Counted from the stretch's first letter, positions 1-11,437 are shown. The stretch: DNA of 64,000 bases from Dryomyza anilis (GCA_951804985.1 OX638131.1:102754464-102818463); one strand, 5' to 3'. Notes: generated by a model not told the origin, from the sequence alone. Made by a program: numbers and translations.

Positions 1-2559
1 TATCTGTTTTTTTTCTTTGTACTTTCAAGCCTATTGTTCAATAATGCCATTCATTATTTATTTTGCTCTATATAAGCAGAACATCTGTATTTTGGAATTG
101 ATCATAGTTTTGAATCCTTTTTAACTTTGCTACACATTATCCCTCTTCATCCCTCGTAACAACTTTATCTCAAAAGTCGCACAAACAGTTTAATGTGATT
201 TTACGTTTTAGCAAATACCTAATGCCCTTTTTCAGATTATGCCATTTTCAGATTATACAATATTCACATACAAACAGTGCGGAAAAGCCATATGTGTTTG
301 TTTTTTCTATTTTTAATAAATGCGAATATTGTAAAAATAAACAAAAATGTGCAAATAGAAAATATAGTTCGTATACATGAGGGTAAACAGAAGGGATTTG
401 TTTTAATCCCTGAGTTTACTGTTTTTATATTTTTTGAGTTTATGTGGATTTTTTTCTAATTTATTAAATTTTCTATTACAGAGTTCTTTCCGTCTATTGT
501 AATTATCTAGAATGTTTCCTGTATTTTCGTATTAAGTTCTTAATGTAAGGAATGTATTTTCATTACTATTTGATTTGTGATTATGATGCTCGATCTTTTG
601 ATTCCATGGAAACTATTTATACAGCTTGTAAATAAAATTAGTACAATTTTTACAATTTTCTTTATGATCTTTAATGACGACAATTTTAAAATATTTTTTT
701 TAGTTTTTGTTAAGTTTGTTTCAGTTTTTTGTTATAACTTTCCAAGTAACCACGTCTCGACAATTGGAACAAACTTTTGTGCATAGGTGTATCTTTTCAG
801 TTACTTTTGACACCAGTGTTGCAAATCAGTGTTTTTTAGTTACAAAGCGGTGGCTAAGAACATGTATGGAACATACGCAGTAATAAGCCACAATGCTGTG
901 ATATATAAGTCATACATTCTGATAATGGAACATATAAATTAATGAGCGGAGCTTACTTTGTTGCTATTATGTGGCAAAATAGTGGCAATTTATAAAATGT
1001 GACAACTAAGCCTCCCTCCTTCGTTTTTTGGCTGGCATTTGGGTGGCAAATAAGTATATTTTGCATGATTTGTGACCAGCACTTTAATGGCAAATGCGTT
1101 TCTAACACTTAAGTTGCCACAAAGTGGTTAGTTAAGTGTGTATAGAATAAAACGATCTGTACCAAAATATATTCAGATTAGCCGACTTAACAAATTATAG
1201 ATATGGTCATAAGTTAAATCTCTTTTTACCTTTTCATCACTTAAACTCAATGATTTCTTTCTCAATAGGTTAAATTTCTATTCAATTTCATAATATTAAA
1301 ATATTTTCTGAATTTAGTAAAAATGCTTTTCAATTAAATTAAAAATTATTTCTACACACTTTTCTTAAACCGATTTAAGTTTTTATTAATTATTTTATAC
1401 ACTTTTTTAACTTCAAAAATGAACTAATTAATTAACATCCGTTCCGACCAAGTATTTTGCTTAAAATAAAACTACTTACAACACAACAAAGCAATTTACG
1501 AGTTTTTCAGGCCTTGCTACTGTTGATGCACTTGCTTTAAATTAACTTAAAAATAAAACAAAGGTTACTTTTTCTTAAGATAAATACAACGTCAAACAGC
1601 AAATGAAATACACTAAATTAAATGAGTTAACCACATGCAAGTGTGTTGCCTGCACTTTGTCTTCATAAATCTACAAATTAAATTCCAGACTCAAGGCGAT
1701 GCATTGCGACCTCAATTAATAATATTCCGAACATAAAATTTAGAGTTTTATTGCACCGCAAGAGGTGTCTGACATATGCAGTTTGATATAGAAAGGGGGT
1801 CGTATTATTTAAAGACTCTTTGACGGAAGAACATGGTGTGAAGATGAGTGCGTATGTGCGGCTAATTAACGCCGCTGTAAAGTGTAAAGAACCCCTTTGC
1901 TTCGCATTTAGTTTGGTTGCATGTGTCGCCAATTTTGTTTTTTGTTTTTGTTCAACCTTTTTTCCAACTGAATACGCATCAAAGAGTCAAAAATGTCCAA
2001 ATGAAGAAGACGCCACACAGCACAGCACAGCACAACACGTGCGAAGGACACAAATTTCACTTGAGCGAGCGCTCATAAACGTATACGACAAACTCGAAAA
2101 CGAATTTTTCTGACACTTTGTGCTCAATGGCGCATGTTGTTGCTACTGCTGCTGTTGTCATTGTCATTGTTGCTGACACTGCTACTGTCTACTTCATTTC
2201 CTATCAGCCAACACGCCTAGTGCTGTTGGCGTTGTTTTGTAGTTTTTCACAAAATGAAAACAGATGTCGCAAATCAGAACCGAATTAAATGAACTGGAAG
2301 CGCAGGAACAGCAACACTTTGATTTCGCATTTTATTGGCATCAGTTAGCAAATCGAGGTATGGTTTGGGCATTTAGGCGGAAGTGGGTGAAGCATAATTT
2401 AACATTTTCAGAAATTACAGAAACAACAAATTTACTAAAACTGTTTAATAAATTAGTAAAAAAAAAAAATGAATTCTTCTAAAAAAAATTCAATATTCTT
2501 TTTTTTATAATATATTTTATAAAAATTAACATTTTTATTTAAAATAAAAAATTATTTTC
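1..2559. other. AT-rich intergenic DNA, no gene recognised
   Basis: Mostly AT-rich sequence with short open frames that look like chance. The stretch around 1800-2300 is less AT-rich and holds GTT/GCT (opa-like) runs near 2130-2180. A short open frame from 2264 (72 codons, begins MSQIRTELNELEAQ) has a plausible amino-acid mix in its first 50 codons and a GAG|GTATGG donor-like site near 2356, then degenerates into AT-rich sequence. I do not recognise it and treat it as unproven. Confidence 0.5.
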
Positions 2560-2649
2560 TTAAAAAAATATTAGTAAATATTATAATTTATATAAATGTT
2601 CAATATAAATAACAATTTATAATAAAAATGACAAATTTTAATAAAAATA

Positions 2650-3896
2650 AGGACTGCGTCGAATAAAATTGTCTGTTACATATCTTTCCATAATGTGCTA
2701 TTGCAAGATTCAAATTAAAAAAAATTAGATCATAGTAGCTCTGAATTAAATGGCAGAAAATAATTTGTGTCAGTTATAGTCAATACAAAATTTATTTAAC
2801 GCGAAAATGGCAAACGAAGTGGAAGTGCGAGAAAATATAAATAAAATAATCAAAAACAACCTAGTTGGTCTTTAAAAAAATTGCCAAGGAGGTAGGGGCT
2901 AACCCTAAGACCATTTCTCGCGTTATCAACCGCTTTAAGGAAGACCTGAGTATTGATCGAAAGTAAGGTTCTGGTAAAAAAAAGGCCCACATGATCGTGA
3001 AAAGTCGAAGAAGGTTGTGAATATTTTAAAGAAAGATCCAAGCATATCCGGAAGGAAATTGGCGAGAAAGGCGGATTGCTCAGAATCTTTCGTGCGCAGG
3101 ACTAAGAAAGAAGACGTACAAGGTCCAAAAATTTCCGGATAGAAATGCCGTCAAGACTGAAACCGCAAAACAACGAGCTAAAAAGCTGAACCAAGATTTT
3201 TTTAAAAAATTCGATTGCTGCATAATGGACGACGAAACTTATGTTTTAGCGGACTTTTCTCAGCTACCTGGGCAGGAATTTTATACAGCCGATTCTCGAG
3301 GAAATGTCGCTGAAAAATTGAAATAAAAAAAATGACAAAATTCCCAAAGAAATTTCTTGTTTGGCAGGCAATTTGCAGTTGTGGAAAAAGGAGCAGCTCA
3401 TTCGTGACATCGGGTACAATTAATAGCGAAATATATGTGAAGGAATGCTTGCAAAAGAGATTGCTTCCATTTTTACGCCAACATGAAGTGTCCACATTTT
3501 TTTGGCCTGACCTCGCTTCATGTCACTACAGCAAAACGGCCTTAGAGAAGCCAATCCACCAAACTGTCCAGAACTCAGGCCGATTGAGAGATACTGGGCT
3601 ATAGTAAAAAGGGAGATGAAGACAACAAAAAAAGTGGCCAAAGACCTTCAAGACTTTAAAAGAAAGTGGTCTTCAGCAGCTGTGAGGGTGTCGGACACTG
3701 CCATTACAACATTAATGGAAGGGGTTCCGGAAAAATTAAAACTTTTTACTAAAAAAAAATAATTTCTGGTTTTTTATATTTTTTTAAAATCTAAAAATAA
3801 TTTTCAAAATAAAGTATTTTATTCCATAAAAATTCGATTACTAGATTTCTAGATTTTTTCATTTTTGTAGCGAACAATTTTATTCGACGCAGTCCC
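2650..3896 (+). mobile_element. Tc1-like DNA transposon, defective, 1247 bp
   Basis: The two ends are inverted repeats that match at 22 or more positions: left begins AGGACTGCGTCGAATAAAAT, and the reverse complement of the right end begins GGGACTGCGTCGAATAAAAT. Both sides are flanked by TA (2648-2649 and 3897-3898), the target duplication used by IS630-Tc1-mariner elements. Size (1.25 kb) is typical of the superfamily. The interior holds a broken transposase reading frame. It is inserted in an AT-rich tandem repeat. Immobile on its own because the transposase is destroyed. Confidence 0.93.
2807..3762 (+). pseudogene. Tc1-family transposase pseudogene
   Basis: The frame opens with ATG at 2807 (MANEVEVRENI) and stops at 2873 (TAA). 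The remaining protein is spread over several frames. Recognisable pieces in order: a helix-turn-helix stretch (IAKEVGANPKTISRVINRF), a second DNA-binding stretch (DPSISGRKLARKADCSESF), the first catalytic Asp in CIMDDETYV near 3224, an FLVWQAICS block near 3355, the second Asp in WPDLASCHYS near 3505, and CPELRPIERYWAIVKRE near 3575 with the third catalytic residue as Glu. A deletion and frame change around 3545 removed residues between the second Asp and the Glu. The block wording suggests the Tc1-related D37E group, but the spacing can no longer be measured. Dead gene: premature stops, at least three frame changes, one internal deletion. Confidence 0.9.
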
Positions 3897-4399
3897 TAGT
3901 TAATTATTTTTTGCAGAAATTAAAATTTTTAATAGAAATGACAATTTTCAATAAATATTATAAATTTTGTATTATAAAATGACAATTTCTATACATACAT
4001 AATAGAAATGACAATTTGTAATACAATTGACAACTTTTAATTACAATAACAATTTTTAATAATAAATGACAATATTTAATTATAATGACAATTTTTTATA
4101 AGCAATGACCATTTTTAATTAAAATTACAATTTTTCATAAACAATGACAATTTTTAAGAAAAACTAAAGTTTATAATAAAAATGACAATTTTTAATAGAA
4201 ATGAACATTTTTAGTAAAAATTTAATTTATTATAAAAAACACACAAATTTTACCAAAATAATAAAAGTTTTAATAAAAATTTAAATTTATAATAAAAATG
4301 ACAATTCTTAATAGAAATGACAAATTTTACTTGAAATAACAATTTTTAATATAAATTACAAAATGTTTACTAAAAATTTTCATATCCATTAAAAAAATG

Positions 4400-5574
4400 T
4401 CAATATGTCATAATCGTAATTTTAATTTGTCCACTTAATTCCGTGGAACGAATTCAATTTAATGTTATATATTAAAAAATTCCAATCGTTAAGGAATTTC
4501 AGAGTATCACCAAATATGTCAAAGAGATTTTTTTTTTTAAATTAATCTAATTTCAAATTTGAAATATCGACTACTGAATTTAATTTCAATATACAATATT
4601 TATTTGTATTTGCAGAATATAGAATAGGGTTTAAATTAAGTAAATGCAGTATAAAAGTTGTTTCAAATTCTGGCAACAAATATATTTTATTGAATTGATT
4701 AAATATTATTTATATTTACAAAATTAACTTCTGCCACACTTTCTCAAAAAGTCGATTTCAGCAAAGATTCAATTCGAGTTGTATGAAAAAGGCTTTGATT
4801 TCCTCAAATACTGCATATATTTTTCTCGAATAATATAACTGGCAAATGAGGTAAACAAATATTGTGATTGTGAGTCACAGGCGTTGCATCAAAACAAACA
4901 GCACAGAACGTAGGAAATAACAATCATAAGAAAAGCTAAACACACACACACACCCAGTCATATATATATATATATATAGTATTAGTTATAGCTACAGACC
5001 TACGTACCTCTGGAAAAACACAAATATCCGGCTGTGACCCACTTACCGTAAACTAAACTACGAGTGGCAAAGAAACTTTTGCACCGTGGATGCGGCAGTA
5101 GTAACGTGCTGCATAGTATACCCTCCAAAGAGGAAAAAAAAGAACACCCGTGCAGGAAGACGACGGAAATTTGCCAACGCGCGTCATTTTGAGACGTGAG
5201 CGCGAGCGTGCCTAACGACAAAATGGCGGAAATTTGTACTATGCAGTTATGAGAAATGAGGTTATGTTTGTGTTGGTGTAGAAAATTGGACATAAAATGG
5301 CAAGAGTTGAATTTGATTAAAGATTTTTGTATATAATTTACAAAAGAACTTGGCACTGGGTTTTTTTTTTCAAAATACTAAAATCTTTCATTTCATACCA
5401 AATATTAATTTTTACAAAATTCTGAATTTTATAATTTTTCGAACGATTCGAATTTTGGAATATTTTCAGTTTATTTTAAAACAAATATTTAAAATTAATA
5501 AAATATGCATGTATTTGAAGATGGACAACTATTTGAAAACTAAATGATTTCGAAGGTTATATTTAAATTATATT
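4400..5574. other. AT-rich intergenic DNA with short microsatellites
   Basis: Contains short (CA)n and (TA)n runs at about 4940-4978. A somewhat less AT-rich block at 5000-5300 is open for 118 codons on the minus strand (5356 to 5000), but its protein has no recognisable domain. I see no gene. Confidence 0.5.
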
Positions 5575-6540
5575 CAAAATAAAACAATTCTATTTGAACT
5601 TCAAAACACATCAATTGTAATTTAGAAATTCCGTTTGAAATTTAAAAGACATCAATTGTTATTTAGAAATATCTTTTAAAACTAAAGTGACATCAATTGT
5701 AATACAGAAACTTCATTTGAATTTTAAAAAAATATAATTGTAATTCAGATATTCCTTTTGAAATTTAATAGACATTAATTATAATTCAGAAATTCCATTT
5801 GAAATTCAAAAGACATCAATTGCTATTCAAAAATTTCAATTGTAAATCCAAAATTTCAATTGTAAATCAAAACTTCCATTTAAAAATTCAAAAAATCCTT
5901 TTTAAATTCAAAAGACATCAATTGTAATTCAGAAATTCCATTTGAAATTCAAATGACATTATTTTTAATTTAGAATTCCCATTTGAAATTCAAGAGGCAT
6001 CTATTGTAATTCATAAATTCGAAAATTGCCAGAATATATTAATTGATATTCATAAGTTCCCATTTAGAATTGAGAAAATATTATTTGAAATTTATAAAAA
6101 ATCATTTGGAATTCAGAAAATGTCAATTGATATTTGGAACAATCCATTTGGAATTCAGAATATTTTCAGTTTTTGTTTTCTGAATTTCAAATGGAAAGTA
6201 ATGAATATTAATTGATGATTTCTGAAAATCATATGGAATTTCTGAATTCAAATTGATGTCTATTGAATTTCAAATGGAATTTTTGAATTTTTTAATGGAA
6301 TTTTTTTAATTACAATTGAAATTTTTGAATTACAATTGATGTCTTTTGAAGTTCAGATAGAATTTCTGAATTATAATTGATGTATTTTGAATTTCAAATG
6401 GAATATCTGAATTACAATTGTAGTTTTTTGTTGATTGATGTCATTTCAATTTTAAAAGATATTTCTGAATAAAAATTGATGTATTTTGAATTTATAATAC
6501 GAATAATATTACTGAATAACAATTGATCTTTTCTGAATCA
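5575..6540. repeat. 41-bp tandem repeat arranged as a large inverted repeat
   Basis: Left arm (about 5575-6165) is a degenerate tandem array of a ~41-bp unit containing AATTCCATTTGAAATTCAAA and GACATCAATTGTAATTCAGA. From about 6185 to 6540 the same unit runs in reverse complement (TTGATGTCTTTTGAA... TTTCAAATGGAATTTCTGAA). The turn-over point is around 6170-6180. The unit is itself partly palindromic. Confidence 0.8.
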
Positions 6541-6599
6541 CATTTAAAAATGGTGTAGACAAAAATTTTAAAAAAATATTTCTCAAATGTTGCCTGATT

Positions 6600-7170
6600 C
6601 CCCCACACATCATCGCAGCAACAAATGCATCCCAGCATAAAAAAAAATCTCTAGCAATAATTTATTGCAATACAATTAATCAGTGTGCATTGCATTGCAT
6701 ATGCAGCATCAACAACAATAAAAACAGCAACAACATCCAAAGTGACATTAAAAACAAATAATTATAATGAGCTACCGCTGCGCTTCGTGCATCTCACTAG
6801 ATGTCGTTGCTGCTGTTGATGTTGATGTTGCTGCTGCTCCTCCTCCTGTTGTTGTTGCCTCGTCGGCGGCGGCGGCGGCGGCGGCGGCATTGGCAACAAG
6901 ACGCGCGGCATTAAATTTTCCAGCATTTAATTAAAAACATGTCACAGGGTGTTCGTTCGCTCACTCGAAATGTCGCAACAATGTGTTGGGTTCATTACAC
7001 GCAACTTGTCATTATTCCTCATGTTGTTGGTGCTTGCTACTTTTGTTGCTGTTGCTGCTGCTGCTGCATGACAATAAATAGTTTCCTGCGTCAGAGTTTT
7101 TGTCATTTCATGGTAATTTTATTAATGTCTGCTTTTAGGTTATGCGCTGCATTACAAGAAAATATCGTTA
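6600..7170. other. GC-richer block with CTG/GTT, GGC and CTG trinucleotide runs
   Basis: Within AT-rich surroundings, 6780-7075 carries opa-like runs (GCTGCTGTTGATGTTGATGT, GTTGTTGTTGCC), a pure GGC run of about eight units (around 6865-6888) and GCTGCTGCTGCTGC near 7050. A TTTAATTAAA homeodomain-like core lies near 6926. No reading frame looks coding (78 codons at 6939-7175 is a Cys run from the CTG repeat). This could be regulatory DNA, but that is only a guess. Confidence 0.4.
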
Positions 7171-7289
7171 ATTGATTTTGTTTTTTTTTTTCTTTTTGTT
7201 TTCTTTCAGATTTATTTGTTCTACATTTAGGCCATTTACAAAATAAAAACACAAAAATAAAGTGAAAGTATTTTATAACATTTTGTTAT

Positions 7290-8190
7290 AAATGTTCACT
7301 AAAAATATTATTTTTTCCTAAAAATTAAATTTTTCACACAAATTTTAGTTTTTCGCACAAAATTCAATTTTACACTCAGCAATCAAATTTGCACTCATAA
7401 TTCAATTTTTCACTCAAAATTCAATTTTTCACTCAAAATTCAATTTTTCACTCTAAATTAAATTTTTCACTCAAAATTCAATTTCACGCTAAAAACTAAA
7501 TTTTTCACTCAAAAATCAATTTTTAACTAAAAATTAAATTTTAACTAAAAATTAAATTTTTAGTTATAAATTCAAATTTTAAATATAAACTCAATTTTTA
7601 ACAAATAATGTTCACTCTAAAATTCTAGTTATTTTTTGAAAAATCAAATTTTCACTAAAAAATACAGGTCCTCACTAAAAATTAAATAGTTCACTAAAAA
7701 TTTGAATTGTTCACTAAAAATTAAAATTTTCACTCAAATCTCAATTTTTCAGTCAAACTTCAATTTTTTACTTAAATTAAATTTTTCATAAAAAAAAAAA
7801 TGTTCACTAAAAATTTAATTTTTCCCTAAAAATTCAATTTTTCCCTAAAAAATTCAATACAAATTTACTTTTTTTACTTAAATTAAATTTTTCAAAAAAA
7901 AAAAATGTTCACTAAAAATTAAATTTTTCCCTAAAAATTCAATTTTTACCTAAAAAATTCAATACAAATTTAATTTTTCATTATAATTCAATTTTGCACT
8001 AAAAGCTCAATTTTTCACAAAAACTAAGTTATTACAAAAATTCAATTATAAAAAAATCAGAAATAAATTTTTCACTCAAAATTCAATTTTTTACTGAAAA
8101 TTAAATTTTTCACTTCAAATTAATTTTTACATTAAAAATTAAATTTTCACTAAACATTTAATTTTCTCTAAACATTTTTTTTTATTTTGG
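7290..8190 (+). repeat. 19-bp minisatellite array 1
   Basis: Degenerate tandem units of the consensus ACTAAAAATTCAATTTTTC, here mostly with ACTCAAAATTCAATTTTTC variants. Same family and orientation as the arrays at 18.2 and 58.4 kb, opposite to those at 29.1 and 49.9 kb. Confidence 0.9.
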
Positions 8191-8707
8191 GTCTGGTGGT
8201 GAAGTCTGTTGATTTAATTACTGGGAAAGAAGAAAATCGTTTTTGCAAAATGTGGCTTATCATATTACTGCAATAAATACTTCATTTATAATTCATTCCT
8301 AAAATAGTTCCATATAAAATTCGTCAATTTCACAACATGCTTTGTTTTGATAGAAACAGATTTATTTATTTAGTATAGACACTGATATAAAAGAGAATCA
8401 CATTGAAAACAAAAACAGCACATTTTGTACCCTACATTCTTTGAGACAAGTTATAATAGAAATTCACATAGGTGCATTATAGGAGTAAAAGTAACAGAGT
8501 ACAATTTTTCAAAAATGTATTTCCTTACTTTGTCTTTAATGATATAAATATCGGTTTACTAATTTTAAATACTTAGAATGCCTTTTAAAAGTTTAACATG
8601 TTCTGAAGGATATAAAATGATTTTACTAACCTAATTATGAAATTTTTAAACTACCCAGTCTGTCATGTCGCGGATACCATCGATGCACCAAAGCTTTCTC
8701 GAACTTA

Positions 8708-8981
8708 ATAATAATACTAGTTTGGCGCTACAGTCCTGTACAGAACTTCGGCCGAGCTCTCTCACCATTTTGAGCTGTGCGTGTTATATTTGTACTCAAA
8801 GTGGTGGGACCTACAGATTATTGCCGAATCCGAACGGCGGGTGAGAGCTTTTCATAGGCAATGGTAGCGCGGTATAGAAAAATGTTTCTATGAAAAGATG
8901 TTGTTAGCCCCAGTCCATGCTTGAACCGGGGACCTTTCGGCTCGCAGTCCAACGCACTAACCACTGAGCTACCGCGGCTAC
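8708..8981 (-). mobile_element. tRNA-derived SINE, copy A (internal deletion)
   Basis: Minus-strand copy of the SINE described at 36421. The tRNA-like head with A box TAGCTCAGTGG and B box GGTTCAAGCA (one base off the usual GGTTCAAGCC) lies at the high-coordinate end, and the ATT-repeat tail at the low end. It is flanked by an 11-bp duplication, TCTCGAACTTA (8697-8707 and 8982-8992). Compared with full copies it lacks about 36 bp after GGCAATGG. Confidence 0.93.
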
Positions 8982-9322
8982 TCTCGAACTTACTGCGATA
9001 AAAATATGCGATCTCCAGTTTTATTCGCTTGTAATTTTTAAAATTTCACGTACATTCAAATATAAGGACAACATACATTACTCAAATATTTATCACATCG
9101 ATATCGCAATATTATACGAAGCAATATCGAACGTTGGTTATTATTTTCTTCGATATCGTTCTGTTTTTAAAAATGTCTCGTATTGAGAAAACTTCGACGG
9201 AACGCATCGATATCCACCCACCATGTAGATCCAATTTGACGCTCGATATCTTTAAGAGAACTTGTCCGATATCGTGTGAATTCTCCATTTGATCTTGTAA
9301 TGAGATCGAAACGAATGACATA

Positions 9323-9634
9323 ATAATAATAATAGTTTGGCGCTACAGTCCTATATAGAACTTCGGCCGAGCTCTCTCACCATTTTGAGCTGTGCGTGTT
9401 ATATTTGTACTCAAAGTGGTGGGACCTACAGTTTATTGCCGAATCCGAACGGCGGGTGAGAGCTTTTCATAGGCAATGGTTTTACTCTCGTAGGTTTGCC
9501 ATTTACTGACGAAAGGTAGCGCGGTATAGAAAAATGTTTTCTATGAAAAGATGTTGTTAGCCCCAGTCCAGGCTTGAACCGGGGACCTTTCGGCTCGCAG
9601 TCCAACGCACTAACCACTGAGCTACCGCGGCTAC
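9323..9634 (-). mobile_element. tRNA-derived SINE, copy B (full length)
   Basis: Full-length minus-strand copy, about 312 bp, tRNA-like head at the right, ATT tail at the left. Target-site duplication AATGACATA at 9314-9322 and 9635-9643. Inserted in the same MITE as copy A, so two independent hits within 350 bp of original sequence. Confidence 0.94.
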
Positions 9635-9649
9635 AATGACATACATTCA

Positions 9650-10897
9650 ACTAAAATCTGCTTAAAATGCTCGAAATCGTTCGTGTATTTTGCGAAAAAA
9701 TTCGTAAAATATATCAACGAAATTTTTCGTAAAATATACGAAAGTACTTTCGTAAATACATGATAAAAGTACAAAACTAACCATTAAAATGTACGAAATC
9801 GTGCGTGTATTTTACGAAAAAACTCATGAATTTTATTCACGAAATATTTCGTAAAAAAACACGAAAGAATTTTCATAAATAAATGGTTTTTCAATAAGAG
9901 CGCTACAAAAGTTTTTTCAAGGGTTTTTCAACAGGGACGCTACAAAAGTAGAGCAATAGGCACAGCAAACGACGCCATATTTCTTGCCGCTCTTTTGACA
10001 TTTCTCTTCAGTAAGGTTTGCCATTTCATAATGGAAAGATATACGAGCCAAAAACGAGTCGAAAATATTAAAATTTACTACCGAAATTCGTATTCGTATA
10101 TCTTTCCATCATGAAATGGTAAACCTTACTGAAGAGAAATGTCAAAAGAGCGGCAAGAAATATGGCGTCTTTTGCTGTCCCTGTCGCTCTACTTTTGTAG
10201 CGTCCCTATTGAAAAAACCTTTATATGACAAAATTACGAATATAAATTGTTAATTTCACGAAACTATTTGTATATATTATCTACGAAAGCCATTCGTACC
10301 TAATACGAAATATACGTAATTTATTGAATATCTGTGTTTATTTTTACGAATGTATTCGTACATTTTACGAAAGTATTCGTACTTTTAACGATAGCATCCG
10401 ACATTTATGAAACATACGAAACATTTTACGAATCGTTCGTAAAATACACGAAACAAAATCTGATGATGAAAATGTCGATTCATAAAAATATAAAAAATAA
10501 GAAATATAAATTTATGAACTTTTGACACAAGCAGAACTAACACAGAACACATTTTAAACTATTTTGTATTTATAACTATTTATTTGCGCCCGGGATACCA
10601 ATTAAATCAAATATTTTGTTTAAAAAAAAATCTTGATGAAAATGACGATTCATTTATAAAAATTATGAAATATTACGCACTGATTTGATTTGTAAAAAAA
10701 ATGTTCGTAATTTAAACGAAATATTCTTAATTTTGTTGATGTTTTATTTTACGAATATTGATTCGTAATATATACGAATCGTTCGTAAAAAATAATTTGG
10801 GAAAAAATAGATATTACAAATGTTTTGTTATTCTACGAATTAAACGTGTATTTTACGAAAAAAAAATTCTTAAAATGTCCTAGAAATTATTTTGAGC
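9650..10897. repeat. Palindromic TTTTACGAA/TTCGTAAAA repeat cluster
   Basis: Dense, irregular repeats of TCGTAAAATATACGAAA-type sequence on both sides of the fold-back element at 9884-10222. Motifs such as TTCGTAAAATATACGAAAG and TATTCGTACATTTTACGAAA are near-palindromes, so any strand can fold. A further piece of this family is found at 16050-16090 as part of a duplicated segment. Confidence 0.75.
9884..10222. mobile_element. Fold-back derivative of the DD41D mariner-like element
   Basis: Consists of a truncated right-end TIR (9884-9917, matching the reverse complement of 42056-42089), then a complete left end (9919 to about 10080: TIR AAGGGTTTTTCAACAGGGAC, leader, and the first ~15 transposase codons starting MERYTSQKRVENI), then the same left-end sequence in reverse complement (about 10090-10222). 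The two left ends form a ~130-bp inverted repeat with a short centre. The copied leader has AAA in the codon that is a TAA stop in the 40.8-kb element, so it came from a different, better-preserved copy. Confidence 0.9.
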
Positions 10898-11357
10898 ATC
10901 CCTAGTAGAAATTGTAATAAGGTCATTACAAGGAACTGATCATGGAATTTTTTCCTTGTAATAACCCATGTCTACCTTAATAGGGTAAATTTCTACTGGG
11001 GATAGTATGTAGGTTTTATTCGCTTTAATTCCAAATAATTTATGAATCTTTAGAGACACAGAGAATTTAATTATTTTTTAATAAAAAAGATTACATTCAA
11101 TTCAAAAAAAAGTTTTTAGGACTATTTCAAGATCCTGTTCAATACGGAAAATTTGTAGAAATTTCGTATGGTCGAATAAAGTTAGTAGTCACATCTTACA
11201 TTGACCTTATTACAAAAAATGATTTTTCTGTGTGTAGATTGTAGATTGTCTTCCGAAAATGGTATTACTGAGCAATTAATAGTGAAATATAATATTTATA
11301 TTTTCTGAGCAACCATATTTAATATAAAAACATATTGAATTGTTAACGTTTATACAA
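10787..11357 (+). repeat. Upstream flank of the secreted-protein gene, duplicated at 16019-16508
   Basis: After removing the 106-bp MITE, this segment aligns nearly base for base with 16019-16508 (for example shared blocks around GTATGTAGG, CAATACGGAAAATTTGTAGA, CGTATGGTCGAATAAAGTTA and GTCTTCCGAAAATGGTATTA). It stops about 45 bp before the TATA box of the gene, so the copy holds upstream but not core promoter or coding sequence. Confidence 0.9.
10898..11003. mobile_element. 106-bp MITE with ATCCCYAGTAGAAATT ends
   Basis: Left end ATCCCTAGTAGAAATTG, reverse complement of right end ATCCCCAGTAGAAATTT. The paralogous segment at 16019-16508 lacks exactly this piece (it reads GAAATTATTAGTATGTAGG), giving an empty-site comparison. 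Related ends occur at 54201-54633 and perhaps 40148-40780. Confidence 0.85.
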
Positions 11358-11401
11358 AAACAATGTGTCCAAACTATAATTGTAGAGACAAGGTGAGCAT
11401 T

Positions 11402-11437
11402 TATAAACCAGCGCAATTTTATAACTGCCAGTCAGTT
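11402..11437 (+). promoter_or_regulatory. TATA/Initiator core promoter
   Basis: TATAAA at 11402-11407 and the fly Initiator match TCAGTT at 11432-11437 (A at 11434 = predicted +1) are 32 bp apart, the canonical spacing. This predicts a 25-nt leader and a first ATG at 11459, which opens a signal peptide. It argues against the in-frame ATG at 11363, which lies upstream of the TATA box. Confidence 0.75.

Larger units (their letters stand above)
2560..4400. repeat. Degenerate ~20-bp AT-rich tandem repeat, interrupted by the Tc1-like element
   Basis: Units resembling AATGACAATTTTTAATAAAA recur from about 2560 to 2649 and again from about 3899 to 4400. The Tc1-like element (2650-3896) sits in the middle, so the array was there before the insertion. 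Spacing is irregular (about 18-22 bp). Confidence 0.7.
8654..9645 (-). mobile_element. CCCAGT-end MITE, interrupted by two SINEs
   Basis: Begins with TA then CCCAGTCTGTCATGTC and continues with GATATC-rich sequence matching the cleaner copy at 23124-23520 in reverse orientation (for example the blocks around ATCCAATTTGACGCTCGATA and CTCGATATCTTTAAGAGAAC). Two copies of the tRNA-derived SINE (8708-8981 and 9323-9634) are inserted in it. Without them its length is about 400 bp, like the 23-kb copy. The far end is degraded (ATGACATACATTC instead of ATGGCATACTGGG). Non-coding. Confidence 0.75.

Noticed and set aside
5000..5356. 118-codon minus-strand frame
   Set aside because: No domain, no promoter, composition of translated non-coding DNA; kept only as a note in the intergenic entry.
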